64,000 nucleotides of DNA from a virus. A program made the translations under genes and the position numbers. The notes beneath the pieces are model-generated. The model did not search any database and was not told where the DNA came from. It worked only from the letters and a program-made list of their open reading frames with translations. Location of the stretch: positions 49,499 through 113,498 of IMG/VR virus record IMGVR_UViG_3300032050_000036, one strand, 5' to 3'. Below are positions 21,583 to 28,439 of this stretch, piece after piece (position 1 is the stretch's first letter; each line of letters starts with the position of its first letter).

Positions 21583-22590
21583 TTAAACTAATTCTAAAGT
21601 GTTGCGAACAACATTTAGCAAACGATTTTTTTCTGCTGTGATAGCAGGGTCAAAACCACTTGAACCCATTAGGATTGATTCAGTAAGACCACGCTTACCA
21701 CCACGATACCAATCGATTCTTTCTGTGAGTGCGTTCCAAGCACCCCAAGCAGTATTGGCAATCATGCCATTGAATTCGCCTGTGTAAATATCATTGATTA
21801 AATCAACTTTATTTGTCCACTTAGAAAGTGCGCCTTTCTTAGTTTCATCAGGCTTAGGATACGCAGCCAAAACAATATCATTGAATTGTTGCGCTGTGAT
21901 TTCTTTTTCAATCATGAGTTGCGCCATGATAGAAAATTCGTCCATGTAAGCATTAGCAACAGCAAGAGCCTCACGAGCCTGTTGAACTTTACCCTCAGCA
22001 GATTGTGTGTGACGAATCTTGAATGATTGCTTTACGCCATTGTTTTTCTTAGTGCGACCAAGAGCAACAGCGAGAGTGTTAGCGCATACAACACGAACAG
22101 GTGTCACGCTTGCTTGAATAGCAACAGAACCATCGTGTGATGTATTAACAAGAAGATAAGTCTTAACCTTATCCGCTACACCATTAGGGTCAAGAACAGT
22201 CTCACGCTCAAGAGCAAGAGAACCGAAAACAACACGACCACTACGCAATGAGCCAGCAGTCTCCCAACGACCTCCGCCATCAAGAATTGCATCACCAAAA
22301 GTGAATAGTTCTTCATTTTGTAGTGGGACATAGCGTTCACCAACAACGCCTAAGACATCAACTTGATTTGCGGTGAATGGATTATCACGCACAACATATT
22401 GATAAGATTTATCAGATGTAAGAGTAGATGGGATTTCTACATCTTCAAGACGAACATTCCAACCATCAAGGTTAGCGAGTTCCAACATTTTTTCAGTAGT
22501 GACTTCCTCCTGAAAAACAGTTCCTAAACCATGCCAAGCAGGTTCACGGAATGAAGCGAAAGAATTAGCAGATTCTAATTCATGAGCCAT
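21583..22590 (-). CDS. DUF932 / phage-plasmid-like protein
   Basis: The 335-residue protein matches the DUF932 (TIGR03299-type) family: SFASFREPAWHGLGTVF near residue 12, VDVLGVVGERYVPLQNEELF near 80, ETAGSLRSGRVVFGSLAL near 110, and TPVRVVCANTLAVALG near 165. The family is common in actinophages and plasmids and its function is unknown. The ATG at 22590 has AAAGG upstream and is chosen over 22650. A TGTCAG-type promoter precedes it and a hairpin terminator follows. Confidence 0.85.
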   Translation of the reverse strand: MAHELESANSFASFREPAWHGLGTVFQEEVTTEKMLELANLDGWNVRLEDVEIPSTLTSDKSYQYVVRDNPFTANQVDVLGVVGERYVPLQNEELFTFGDAILDGGGRWETAGSLRSGRVVFGSLALERETVLDPNGVADKVKTYLLVNTSHDGSVAIQASVTPVRVVCANTLAVALGRTKKNNGVKQSFKIRHTQSAEGKVQQAREALAVANAYMDEFSIMAQLMIEKEITAQQFNDIVLAAYPKPDETKKGALSKWTNKVDLINDIYTGEFNGMIANTAWGAWNALTERIDWYRGGKRGLTESILMGSSGFDPAITAEKNRLLNVVRNTLELV

Positions 22591-22621
22591 ATTTATTTCC
22601 TTTCTATTTTTAGTTATTCTT

Positions 22622-22643
22622 ATCTTAGCACAACGGGCTGACA
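22622..22643 (-). promoter_or_regulatory. TGTCAG-N10-TANNNT promoter (gene at 22590)
   Basis: TGTCAG (22638-22643), 10 nt, TAAGAT (22622-22627) on the minus strand; no good TTGACA at the 17-nt position. Confidence 0.6.
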
Positions 22644-22679
22644 AAAGCAAATCCTGGAATTTGGGCGTTTTGATCGTAA

Positions 22680-22698
22680 CTACGTAAAACGGACATTT
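22680..22698 (+). repeat. CTACGTAAAACGGACATTT intergenic repeat, copy 1
   Basis: This 19-bp word is identical to 25848-25866. Shorter AAAACGGACAT cores occur at four further intergenic places. Confidence 0.65.
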
Positions 22699-22733
22699 TA
22701 GGACAAAACGGGCCGACCACTTTTTTGAGGAAG

Positions 22734-22758
22734 TGAGCAGTTTACGTGGACGTGCTCA
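22734..22758 (-). repeat. TGAGCA hairpin, copy 2
   Basis: TGAGCA (22734-22739) and TGCTCA (22753-22758) around 13 nt, downstream of the gene ending at 22844. No T-run follows. Confidence 0.5.
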
Positions 22759-22810
22759 GGTCCCTCACGGTCTCTTTGAAAGAAAGGATGAAAGAAGAGA
22801 TCCGTGCACA

Positions 22811-22837
22811 TTGCGTGGCCTTTCATGAACCACGCAA
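22811..22837 (-). terminator. Hairpin after gene 22844-23254
   Basis: TTGCGTGG (22811-22818) pairs with CCACGCAA (22830-22837), 8 bp with an 11-nt loop, 6 nt after the stop. There is no T-run, so it may be an mRNA-end hairpin and not an intrinsic terminator. Confidence 0.45.
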
Positions 22838-22843
22838 ATTTAT

Positions 22844-23254
22844 TTAGATGTCGATGTTGTCGACGCTTGCAGAAACATGTGTTACATGATTCATATCATA
22901 TGTGATTGCTTCAAAATCAATATCATTAATTATTGATTCTGCGTCTTCACCTGCAGGAACTTCAATTGTTAAATAGTAAGTTACGGTAACCTCTGCTTCA
23001 ACTTCCTTGGTAAGTTCGAATGCACCAATCTCAGAAAGTTCAACAGCCTGCTCTTCAGTGATGTTGCCATTCTCTAGATTCTCCATGGTCCATTCATGTA
23101 GACCAGTTGACATTGCATTTAGTGCAGCAGCAGTGCTAAAGTCACGCTGTACAACACGAGCATGAGACTCTTCTACAGTCTTTACTCGCTCCTCTAGTTG
23201 CTTGATTGTATTACGAAGATATTCCTCCGTAGCATTAATTACATTAGTTTCCAT
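22844..23254 (-). CDS. Hypothetical coiled-coil protein, 136 aa
   Basis: GGAAAGGATATCACAG precedes the ATG at 23254, which overlaps the previous gene by 11 nt. Residues 8-35 (EYLRNTIKQLEERVKTVEES) look like a coiled coil; the C-terminal half is a beta-rich acidic domain (VEAEVTVTYYLTIEVPAGED). It is not recognised. Confidence 0.55.
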   Translation of the reverse strand: METNVINATEEYLRNTIKQLEERVKTVEESHARVVQRDFSTAAALNAMSTGLHEWTMENLENGNITEEQAVELSEIGAFELTKEVEAEVTVTYYLTIEVPAGEDAESIINDIDFEAITYDMNHVTHVSASVDNIDI

Positions 23255-23516
23255 CTGTGATATCCTTTCCTAGACTATCAAATTCGTTTATTTCATTAAT
23301 CATAGCATCCATTTCACTTTCTGTCAATAAAACATTAGTGACCAATGTTGCTGTAAGAGATGAGAGTAGCGCAGAATATTTAAATAACATCTGTGCGAAA
23401 TCATTATCTGACATTTCATTTCTTGCGTGTAGTAGTTGTGAAGCAATAGCCATTGACATATCGTCATGGACTGCGTCTTTAGTTGCTTCTTGTATTGCTA
23501 TAGCGGTTGCTATCAT
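23244..23516 (-). CDS. Hypothetical helical protein, 90 aa
   Basis: AAAGAAAGGAAACTAAG precedes the ATG at 23516. The acidic, Met- and Ala-rich product is probably all-helical. It pairs with the coiled-coil gene it overlaps. Unknown function. Confidence 0.55.
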   Translation of the reverse strand: MIATAIAIQEATKDAVHDDMSMAIASQLLHARNEMSDNDFAQMLFKYSALLSSLTATLVTNVLLTESEMDAMINEINEFDSLGKDITDGN

Positions 23517-23542
23517 CTTAGTTTCCTTTCTTTCTAATACTA

Positions 23543-23572
23543 AGTTTAGCATTGGGTTCTGACATTTGTCAA
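23543..23572 (-). promoter_or_regulatory. Sigma70-like promoter with TGTCAG (gene at 23516)
   Basis: TTGACA, 18 nt ending in TGC, TAAACT (23543-23548) on the minus strand; TGTCAG (23559-23564) lies 10 nt before the -10. Confidence 0.65.
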
Positions 23573-23580
23573 GTTGGAGG

Positions 23581-23604
23581 TGGGGCAGTTTTACATCATA
23601 CCCA
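23581..23604 (-). repeat. Variant of TGAGCA hairpin (GGG/CCC stem)
   Basis: On the minus strand CCTGGGTATGATGTAAAACTGCCC keeps the loop sequence of the TGAGCA hairpins, while both stem arms are changed to GGG/CCC, a compensatory substitution. Confidence 0.45.
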
Positions 23605-23681
23605 GGATGATCCCTCTAGGAATACCCGCAAGGACTTTCGTCACTTCATTTGTTAGCGGGGCTTATCAAGAGAGAAACCTG

Positions 23682-23726
23682 TTGTGGCGGGGGTAATTAC
23701 GATTACACACCCGAAACCCGCCACAA
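23682..23726 (-). terminator. Ten-base-pair hairpin after gene 23736-24158
   Basis: TTGTGGCGGG (23682-23691) pairs with CCCGCCACAA (23717-23726) 9 nt past the stop at 23736. A strong stem with a 25-nt loop and no T-run; it likely marks the mRNA end. Confidence 0.5.
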
Positions 23727-23735
23727 TTATTTAGA

Positions 23736-24158
23736 TTACAAGTATCTTGCGATAGCGTTGTAAGTAGAAGTAGAAACTACTTCCTCATCTGTCATCTTGA
23801 GAATACGAATTGCGTTCTCAATTTCATCTTTTTGCTCACGATACTGCCACTCATGAATAGACACATAGTCTTTCTTGGGTTCATCAGGTAGCGTGATAGT
23901 TCCAGCAGGTAGAGAGAAAGATACTTGGATTTCGTTATTGTATCTCTTATGAGCAGATAAGTCCTCTGCCTTAGCAATTTTATCAAGTGCTAATTTAGCG
24001 ACTTCCTTGTTCCAAGCCTTTACTGCCTTGTCGTGCTTTGCTTCGTTCGCCTCTTGTGAAGCGAAGTCTTTATTTAGTTTATCAAGTGCGCTTTCTAGTG
24101 CCTTGATAACCTTAGTTGTAGCGATTTTTACATTTATCGCTTTGCCATTTCTAGCCAT
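23736..24158 (-). CDS. Hypothetical protein, 140 aa
   Basis: AGAAAGGATAAATAA precedes the ATG at 24158. The N-terminal 75 residues are a Lys/Ala/Asp-rich helix (ALESALDKLNKDFASQEANE); then a strand pair (EIQVSFSLPAGTITLPDEPKKD) and helices. It could be a small DNA-associated protein, but no motif allows a name. Confidence 0.55.
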   Translation of the reverse strand: MARNGKAINVKIATTKVIKALESALDKLNKDFASQEANEAKHDKAVKAWNKEVAKLALDKIAKAEDLSAHKRYNNEIQVSFSLPAGTITLPDEPKKDYVSIHEWQYREQKDEIENAIRILKMTDEEVVSTSTYNAIARYL

Positions 24159-24191
24159 TTATTTATCCTTTCTTAGTGGGTTGTTATTTAT

Positions 24192-24220
24192 AGTCTAGCA
24201 TTTTTACTGCTAGAAATCAA
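24192..24220 (-). promoter_or_regulatory. Sigma70-like promoter (gene at 24158)
   Basis: TTGATT, 17 nt ending in TGC, TAGACT on the minus strand, directly downstream of a TGAGCA hairpin. Confidence 0.65.
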
Positions 24221-24221
24221 G

Positions 24222-24246
24222 TGAGCAGTTTTAGTAGCCATGCTCA
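24222..24246 (-). repeat. TGAGCA hairpin, copy 3
   Basis: TGAGCA (24222-24227) and TGCTCA (24241-24246) around 13 nt; it sits between the stop at 24268 and the -35 box of the next gene. Confidence 0.5.
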
Positions 24247-24267
24247 GGGCTTTTCCTGTATTAGGAA

Positions 24268-24435
24268 TTACTTTGCTGTCCAAGTTGTCCAGCGAGGTGA
24301 GCCATTGACATCAAGTTTTACACGAACGCTTGTTCCGTCTTGATTTGGCTTGATTTCGGTAATAACGCCTGTCACCTTTGACTTCTGTGAGGTGTAGGTG
24401 TCGCCTACCTTGTAAGTTGCTGTTGCTACTGCCAT
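24268..24435 (-). CDS. Small beta-barrel protein, 55 aa (paralogue A)
   Basis: AAAGGAGAAAGAA precedes the ATG at 24435. The protein reads YKVGDTYTSQKSKVTGVITE, then VRVKLDVNG and RWTTWTAK: five predicted strands of an SH3-like barrel. It is a clear paralogue of the next gene upstream (24535-24702): YxVGDxxTxxKxxVTGxI is shared. Such barrels may bind nucleic acid or protein. Confidence 0.6.
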   Translation of the reverse strand: MAVATATYKVGDTYTSQKSKVTGVITEIKPNQDGTSVRVKLDVNGSPRWTTWTAK

Positions 24436-24474
24436 TTCTTTCTCCTTTGTTAGTTGGTTGTTATTACTTGTATT

Positions 24475-24503
24475 ATTATGACATTTTTGAGAGATAATGT
24501 CAA
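24475..24503 (-). promoter_or_regulatory. Sigma70-like promoter (gene at 24435)
   Basis: TTGACA, 17 nt, CATAAT on the minus strand. Confidence 0.55.
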
Positions 24504-24534
24504 GCCGAAACCTGACATTTCTCACATTTTGAGA

Positions 24535-24702
24535 TTAGTGTGTTTTTACCATAGCAAATCTAGTTTGATTATTTGCCAAGCGAAGCATGACCTTAGTTAC
24601 ATTTTGACGCATTGGAACGAACTTCTCAATACGACCTGTAACACCTGTCTTGCTGGTAGTAAATAAATCTCCTACCTGATAAGTGTATCCGCCTAGTGTC
24701 AT
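24535..24702 (-). CDS. Small beta-barrel protein, 55 aa (paralogue B)
   Basis: The ATG at 24702 has AAAGGAAAAACGCAA upstream. YQVGDLFTTSKTGVTGRIEK followed by VTKVMLRLANNQTRFAMV aligns without gaps over most of its length to the downstream neighbour, so the two are tandem duplicates, each with its own promoter. Function unknown. Confidence 0.6.
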   Translation of the reverse strand: MTLGGYTYQVGDLFTTSKTGVTGRIEKFVPMRQNVTKVMLRLANNQTRFAMVKTH

Positions 24703-24736
24703 TTGCGTTTTTCCTTTCTGTTTGGGTCTTAGTATT

Positions 24737-24765
24737 AGTTTAGCATAAAAATACAAGAAATACAA
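24737..24765 (-). promoter_or_regulatory. Sigma70-like promoter (gene at 24702)
   Basis: TTGTAT, 17 nt ending in TGC, TAAACT on the minus strand. Confidence 0.6.
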
Positions 24766-24863
24766 TTCGGGGAGCGTTTTGGGGGTCTTTTTAATGTGAT
24801 CTTAATTACAGGGTCGTAACTTGACAAATTGGGTTTTGCGGGCCGACCACTTTTGCGGGGGAT

Positions 24864-24923
24864 TTATTGAGAAATAAAAAAGTAAAGTATTAACCATGCT
24901 ATGAATAAATACTCTACACGCAT
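24864..24923 (-). CDS. Possible hydrophobic micropeptide, 19 aa
   Basis: An ATG 2 nt after the stop of the Gp88-like gene opens a 19-codon frame that is almost all hydrophobic (YLFIAWLILYFFIS). No ribosome binding site of its own; it could be expressed by re-initiation. Weak evidence. Confidence 0.25.
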   Translation of the reverse strand: MRVEYLFIAWLILYFFISQ

Positions 24924-24924
24924 T

Positions 24925-25644
24925 TTATTTTTTACTCGCACTAAATACAATATCTGCTTTATTGTGAACACACAATCCACATGTCACACAAGCAGAGCCA
25001 TTAGTAGAAATAAGCGGTATACGTTTTGCATTTTCAGGACACTTAGCGCCAGGTTTCGAAATTAATTCTTTCATAGTTTCTTGACCTACCGCAAAATTTT
25101 GTGCAAGGTATGCCATACGTACACCGTGTTGTTGTTTTAACTCTACGGCTGTTTTGATATTCTCACTATCTGCAGAGAAATATAAACTAAGGTTATCAAT
25201 ATTCTTTAGCATTTCTGCAGCAATCTTTACACGGGTGTATACCCAAAATTGTACGTCAGGATTATTTAAGATTACGTGTTTCCATGCGAATGCGTATTCC
25301 TTACTAAAGAAATCGCCATCCCAGTGAATGCGAAATAACTTAGGAGCCTCTCGCTTATCACAATCTTTCTTGAAATCATTAATCATATCTTGCAGCAGAT
25401 TTTCCATAGTATCATGGTCTGCGTCTTTTAATAAATTCCAGTTATGGAGTAGAGTTTCTCTTACTCCCTTATAGACTTTTTCAAGTTTTCCTGCGTAGCA
25501 TACCTTAGAGCATACAGAGGTCTCACCAGGACAGGAGTAAGCCTTGCCACTAGGCAATCCAAAAGTGTTGGCAATTGTTGGGGTCTTTCCGTTTCTTGAG
25601 ACAGCATTGGCCACCTTCCTATCATTAGAGCGTTTTAATTTCAT
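24925..25644 (-). CDS. Gp88-like phage protein
   Basis: The 239-residue protein has the layout of the mycobacteriophage Gp88-like family: NTFGLPSGKAYSCPG near residue 27, then CSKVCYAGK (CPG-x4-C-x3-CYA), FRIHWDGDFFSKEYAFAW near 104, FWVYTR near 132, and a closing Cys cluster (KCPENAKRIPL, CVTCGLCVH). The Cys sets suggest a metal or iron-sulfur site. Its function is not known to me. The ATG overlaps the stop of the 49-residue gene upstream, with AAAGG before it. Confidence 0.7.
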   Translation of the reverse strand: MKLKRSNDRKVANAVSRNGKTPTIANTFGLPSGKAYSCPGETSVCSKVCYAGKLEKVYKGVRETLLHNWNLLKDADHDTMENLLQDMINDFKKDCDKREAPKLFRIHWDGDFFSKEYAFAWKHVILNNPDVQFWVYTRVKIAAEMLKNIDNLSLYFSADSENIKTAVELKQQHGVRMAYLAQNFAVGQETMKELISKPGAKCPENAKRIPLISTNGSACVTCGLCVHNKADIVFSASKK

Positions 25645-25790
25645 TGCTCATCCCTTTCTTTCATTGATAATTCTATCATTTTTTTATTGCTTTGTCTAGT
25701 ATAAACACGCTTGCTATTTACGGCAGAGGCTGCGTTAGATCTACGCAATTCTTGAATGCGCCTTAATTCTTCTTTACTCTTCCTAAACAT
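25641..25790 (-). CDS. Small basic helical protein, 49 aa
   Basis: MFRKSKEELRRIQELRRS starts a basic helix, followed by SKRVYTRQSNKKM. The ATG at 25790 is 6 nt after TATTAT with a TTGTGA -35, so it is leaderless. The TGA overlaps the next ATG. It may bind nucleic acid. Confidence 0.55.
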   Translation of the reverse strand: MFRKSKEELRRIQELRRSNAASAVNSKRVYTRQSNKKMIELSMKERDEQ

Positions 25791-25796
25791 AATTTA

Positions 25797-25825
25797 ATAA
25801 TATCATAAACAAACAAAAATCACAA
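25797..25825 (-). promoter_or_regulatory. Leaderless sigma70-like promoter (gene at 25790)
   Basis: TTGTGA, 17 nt ending in TGA, TATTAT, then TAAATT and ATG on the minus strand. Confidence 0.65.
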
Positions 25826-25847
25826 ATTTAGGGAGGTTCTACTTAAT

Positions 25848-25866
25848 CTACGTAAAACGGACATTT
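25848..25866 (+). repeat. CTACGTAAAACGGACATTT intergenic repeat, copy 2
   Basis: Identical over 19 bp to 22680-22698, about 3.2 kb away, in a gap between two leftward genes. Confidence 0.65.
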
Positions 25867-25889
25867 GGTGCAAATTGGTCGGGCGGTTT

Positions 25890-26117
25890 TTACTCTACAA
25901 AAACATACCATTCAATTTTTGTATCATCAAGAACAAAGTATTCTTCTTCATCATCAAAGTCATCTGCTAAAACTAAATTAAATCCTTCTTTAGTTTCGCT
26001 AATTTCTTTTACAGTTAAATACTGATCTTCAATTTTAATTAGATCACCTTCCGCCAATTGGTTTGGCAGAAGATAATCAGCAAAGACAAGTTCCATACTC
26101 ATCATTGTAGCAGACAT
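25890..26117 (-). CDS. Hypothetical beta-rich protein, 75 aa
   Basis: The ATG directly follows the TAA of the preceding gene. The product is acidic and strand-rich: GDLIKIEDQYLTVKEI, FNLVLADDF, a DDEEEYFVLDD turn and IEWYVFVE. It resembles a small barrel. Unknown. Confidence 0.55.
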   Translation of the reverse strand: MSATMMSMELVFADYLLPNQLAEGDLIKIEDQYLTVKEISETKEGFNLVLADDFDDEEEYFVLDDTKIEWYVFVE

Positions 26118-26327
26118 TTAGCGAATGCTCACCTCTCCACTACGATAAAAAGTTTTTGTATACATTTTTCCTGTTGGGTCTGATAAGTTATAAGTTGCGT
26201 ATTCTTTAGCATCACCAAAGTCTACGCATTTAGTCCAAGCATCTACCGCTTCAAGCATATCTGATACTCGCAGGGTATTTACCAATTCTCCGTCATACAA
26301 AGTAGTAACTGAGTAAGTGTATTCCAT
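26118..26327 (-). CDS. Hypothetical protein, 69 aa
   Basis: The ATG at 26327 (GAAAGAGAGGAATACTAAA upstream) gives a product YTYSVTTLYDGELVNTLRVS, a Trp-bearing helix and TGKMYTKTFYRSGEVSIR. Alternating strands; no recognised family. Confidence 0.55.
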   Translation of the reverse strand: MEYTYSVTTLYDGELVNTLRVSDMLEAVDAWTKCVDFGDAKEYATYNLSDPTGKMYTKTFYRSGEVSIR

Positions 26328-26328
26328 T

Positions 26329-26628
26329 TTAGTATTCCTCTCTTTCAATAATCCACGCATCTAGGTGGTGTGCTTCAATAATAGCATGAGCAGGGGCTAA
26401 ATCGCTACCCTTCCAAGATATGCCTTCAGGAAGTTTTATGGGTAAATCCCAAAGTCCAGCATCATTTACCGCATCTATAGCCTCAATACAAGGTCTAATC
26501 ATAGTTTTAGGAACGGGCGGGTAGTGATTAGCAGATAAGTGTATTCCTATCTGAGTTTCAATATCTAAGTGTATTCCCATATCCTCTAATACACCACTAG
26601 CCATTTCGTTAGCCATATTACTTCCCAT
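26329..26628 (-). CDS. Hypothetical protein, 99 aa
   Basis: The ATG overlaps the TAA of the zinc-knuckle gene (TAATG). The product is helical with several His and Pro (HLSANHYPPVPKTM, APAHAIIEAHHLD). Histidine clustering may bind metal, but there is no known motif. Confidence 0.55.
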   Translation of the reverse strand: MGSNMANEMASGVLEDMGIHLDIETQIGIHLSANHYPPVPKTMIRPCIEAIDAVNDAGLWDLPIKLPEGISWKGSDLAPAHAIIEAHHLDAWIIEREEY

Positions 26629-26840
26629 TATCGTGCTTCTCCGCTCATTAGTAGTTCAGGCTCACTTATCAAGCCATTATCAAAAATAACATCTCCGTCA
26701 TCATCTAGGATTAGTCCATAAGGATTACAAATACAATCCTCAAAATCGTAGTCCTCGCCATTACCAAAGTAATCAACGCCTCTACCATTACAAAAATCGC
26801 AGTTTCTAATCTGCCTTAGTGCGTATTCCAATTTATCCAT
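26628..26840 (-). CDS. DnaJ-type zinc-knuckle protein, 70 aa
   Basis: The product has CDFCNGRGVDYFGNGEDYDF followed by DCICNPYG, a C-x2-C-x-G-x-G...C-x-C motif. A paralogue (30507-30623) on the opposite strand has the same pattern: G-x-G-V, GN, EDYD and C-x-C. The acidic C-terminal tail is unique to this copy. It is preceded by a TGTCAG promoter. It probably binds one zinc ion; role unknown. Confidence 0.6.
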   Translation of the reverse strand: MDKLEYALRQIRNCDFCNGRGVDYFGNGEDYDFEDCICNPYGLILDDDGDVIFDNGLISEPELLMSGEAR

Positions 26841-26868
26841 TTTTTATTTCCTTTCTTTCAATACTGAA

Positions 26869-26897
26869 ATCCTATCAGATAGGGCTGACAAAATCAA
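26869..26897 (-). promoter_or_regulatory. Sigma70-like promoter with TGTCAG (gene at 26840)
   Basis: TTGATT, 17 nt ending in TGA, TAGGAT (26869-26874) on the minus strand; TGTCAG (26885-26890) ends 10 nt before the -10. Confidence 0.7.
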
Positions 26898-26918
26898 ATC
26901 TGACACGCCCTGTCCGAT

Positions 26919-26929
26919 ATGTCCGTTTT
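26919..26929 (-). repeat. AAAACGGACAT core repeat
   Basis: The core word on the minus strand, in the gap between genes 26840 and 27430, next to a CGACACGCC-type word at 26902. Confidence 0.45.
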
Positions 26930-26932
26930 GTC

Positions 26933-27430
26933 CTACCATGAGGACTGATAATAGAATGATAGATTTTCAAAGTCAGGTCTATCAATAAGAGGCTGTAATT
27001 GATTAATGGTATCCATTAGGTCTTTCCAATACCATTCGTCAATATCAGTACCGCCAAAGAAAAATCCTTCTCTAGGTGGCAGGATATTAGGGTCTTTATT
27101 GGTAATCGCTAGAGTACAGTCATTTACCAATTGTTTTAGGTGCTTATGCGCTACATAGTACTCACCGCAGTCATCTTCGCCACGCTGTACAGTATTAACA
27201 AACCAATTGTGTATCTGATTACACTTGCGCCAATAGGCTACATTTACAGATACATCTACGCCATAGATACTTTCTTCATCTACAAGCGTATCAACACCAG
27301 CAGCATTTACTACATCATTCCATTGTGGAATGGTAGCCTCTGAATATTTAGTATCGCTATCTCGATCTAATTTACTCCAGTCAATTTTATTAATGTGCTT
27401 ACGAGCACTTAAATACATATCTAATCCCAT
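26933..27430 (-). CDS. Conserved phage protein of MGLDMYL type, 165 aa
   Basis: The protein begins MGLDMYLSAR and contains VAYWRKCNQIHNWFV near residue 65, CGEYYVAHKHLKQLV near 90, and FFFGGTDIDEWYWKDL near 124. I recognise this pattern as a common hypothetical family in phages; its function is not known. The ATG at 27430 has GAAAGG upstream. Confidence 0.65.
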   Translation of the reverse strand: MGLDMYLSARKHINKIDWSKLDRDSDTKYSEATIPQWNDVVNAAGVDTLVDEESIYGVDVSVNVAYWRKCNQIHNWFVNTVQRGEDDCGEYYVAHKHLKQLVNDCTLAITNKDPNILPPREGFFFGGTDIDEWYWKDLMDTINQLQPLIDRPDFENLSFYYQSSW

Positions 27431-27448
27431 TTTATTTATTTTCCTTTC

Positions 27449-27649
27449 TTATAGGTCTGATACTTTTACAGCAATAGTAGCCCATTTAGAGCCATTGAAA
27501 CGAATTGAATAGGCTTGATAATCTGTACCTACCCATACATCATCACGCTTTTCAGCAAAGTTTATTTCTCCACCCTGATATTTACGGGCAAAAGAAGTAG
27601 GTCTATAATACTGGCCTACAAGTAAATCTTCAATTGAATAACTTCTCAT
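27449..27649 (-). CDS. Hypothetical protein, 66 aa (YSI-LLVG paralogue A)
   Basis: MRSYSIEDLLVGQYYRPTSF, then INFAEKRDDVWV, AYSIRF and WATIAVKV. A paralogue at 28553-28753 shares YSI..LLVG..YR, AE, W, AY.VR and TVAV. Both look like small barrels. GAAAGGAAATTCA precedes the ATG. Confidence 0.55.
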   Translation of the reverse strand: MRSYSIEDLLVGQYYRPTSFARKYQGGEINFAEKRDDVWVGTDYQAYSIRFNGSKWATIAVKVSDL

Positions 27650-27679
27650 TGAATTTCCTTTCTTTATTTTCAGGCTTCT

Positions 27680-27708
27680 AGCCTATCATTTTTATCTTAT
27701 AAAATCAA
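27680..27708 (-). promoter_or_regulatory. Sigma70-like promoter (gene at 27649)
   Basis: TTGATT, 17 nt ending in TGA, TAGGCT on the minus strand. Confidence 0.6.
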
Positions 27709-27768
27709 ATCGACACGCCGTAATTTAAGAAAAAATTCGGGTGTGTTTTTAATCACATCTTAACAGCC

Positions 27769-27789
27769 TGTGGATAACTCTGTGGATAA
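27769..27789 (-). other. Second pair of DnaA-type boxes
   Basis: TGTGGATAA at 27769-27777 and 27781-27789, separated by CTC: two exact TTATCCACA boxes on the minus strand with the same 3-nt gap as the pair at 17775. Confidence 0.6.
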
Positions 27790-27792
27790 GTG

Positions 27793-27814
27793 GCCGACGC
27801 TGTCGGGCGTGTCG
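27793..27814 (+). repeat. 22-bp GC-rich intergenic repeat, copy 1
   Basis: Identical over 22 bp to 29653-29674; starts GCCGACGCTGTCGG and ends GGGCGTGTCG. It contains the near-palindrome CCGACGCTGTCGG and starts 3 nt after the DnaA-type boxes. Confidence 0.65.
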
Positions 27815-27833
27815 GAATTAGTTGAAAGTTGAA

Positions 27834-27929
27834 CTATTGTTTAGCAGCGCAAGCAAAACATTTTAGATCTGCGACAAAAATTCTACCGCAGACCTCGCAT
27901 GTTTTAAATTTAGTTTTCTTTTGTCGCAA
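27834..27929 (-). CDS. Possible zinc-ribbon microprotein, 31 aa
   Basis: A TTG at 27929 would start a basic peptide with CEVCG and CFAC, a minimal zinc ribbon. It overlaps the end of the 28-residue gene upstream. An in-frame stop just before limits alternatives, and the ribosome binding site is poor, but the two Cys pairs are unlikely by chance. Confidence 0.4.
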   Translation of the reverse strand: MRQKKTKFKTCEVCGRIFVADLKCFACAAKQ

Positions 27930-27996
27930 GTTTTATCGTGTAATAAATAGAAGCGATAAGAAAAATTTGAACAAGTGTAGTTAGAAATCTAGTCAT
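27910..27996 (-). CDS. Small membrane peptide, 28 aa
   Basis: The ATG overlaps the stop of the gene ending at 27993. The peptide is one hydrophobic helix (FLTTLVQIFLIASIYYTI) and a basic end. Overlap coupling is the only support. Confidence 0.4.
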   Translation of the reverse strand: MTRFLTTLVQIFLIASIYYTIKLATKEN

Positions 27997-28184
27997 GCGA
28001 TAATTCCTAACTCATCAACACCGCAAGCCTTTTCAAATCTTGCTTTATCGAATAATTCATTTTTGGTTCCAAAATAAGTTGAGAAACCTTCCACCAAATC
28101 CTCATAGACCTGCGGATGAATTTCATCTTTTACATCCGCAAGAATTGAAGCGATAGCCTTGAAGTGTGTTTTAGTTAGCGACAT
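27993..28184 (-). CDS. Hypothetical protein, 63 aa
   Basis: MSLTKTHFKAIASILADVK starts a compact helical protein with an acidic middle. The pattern LTxxHFxAIA is common in small actinophage proteins of unknown function. ACAGGAATAAAAA precedes the ATG. Confidence 0.6.
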   Translation of the reverse strand: MSLTKTHFKAIASILADVKDEIHPQVYEDLVEGFSTYFGTKNELFDKARFEKACGVDELGIIA

Positions 28185-28187
28185 TTT

Positions 28188-28439
28188 TTATTCCTGTTCT
28201 GCTAGTAGAATATAAGAATGAGTTGCGCCTTCATTTATTCTTTCAAGTTCAGCAAGCAATTCATCACGAGTAAAGAGTGAAGCGTCTCCAATTAAATCTC
28301 TAACTGCTTCAATATTCATCTGAGTAAATACTGGAGCAGGCACATTTTTAAGCATGCCTACGAATGGCGAATGGTCAGCGATACGAGAAACGAAATTTAC
28401 TCCGTTTGCGGTAAATGGGTAGTCTGTATAGTTTTTCAT
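28188..28439 (-). CDS. Hypothetical protein, 83 aa
   Basis: AAAGGAAAATAAATAA precedes the ATG at 28439. The protein is alpha-beta with an Asn/Phe-rich start and a C-terminal helix (RDELLAELERINEG). It may be driven both from the promoter inside the upstream 37-codon frame and by read-through. Confidence 0.55.
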   Translation of the reverse strand: MKNYTDYPFTANGVNFVSRIADHSPFVGMLKNVPAPVFTQMNIEAVRDLIGDASLFTRDELLAELERINEGATHSYILLAEQE

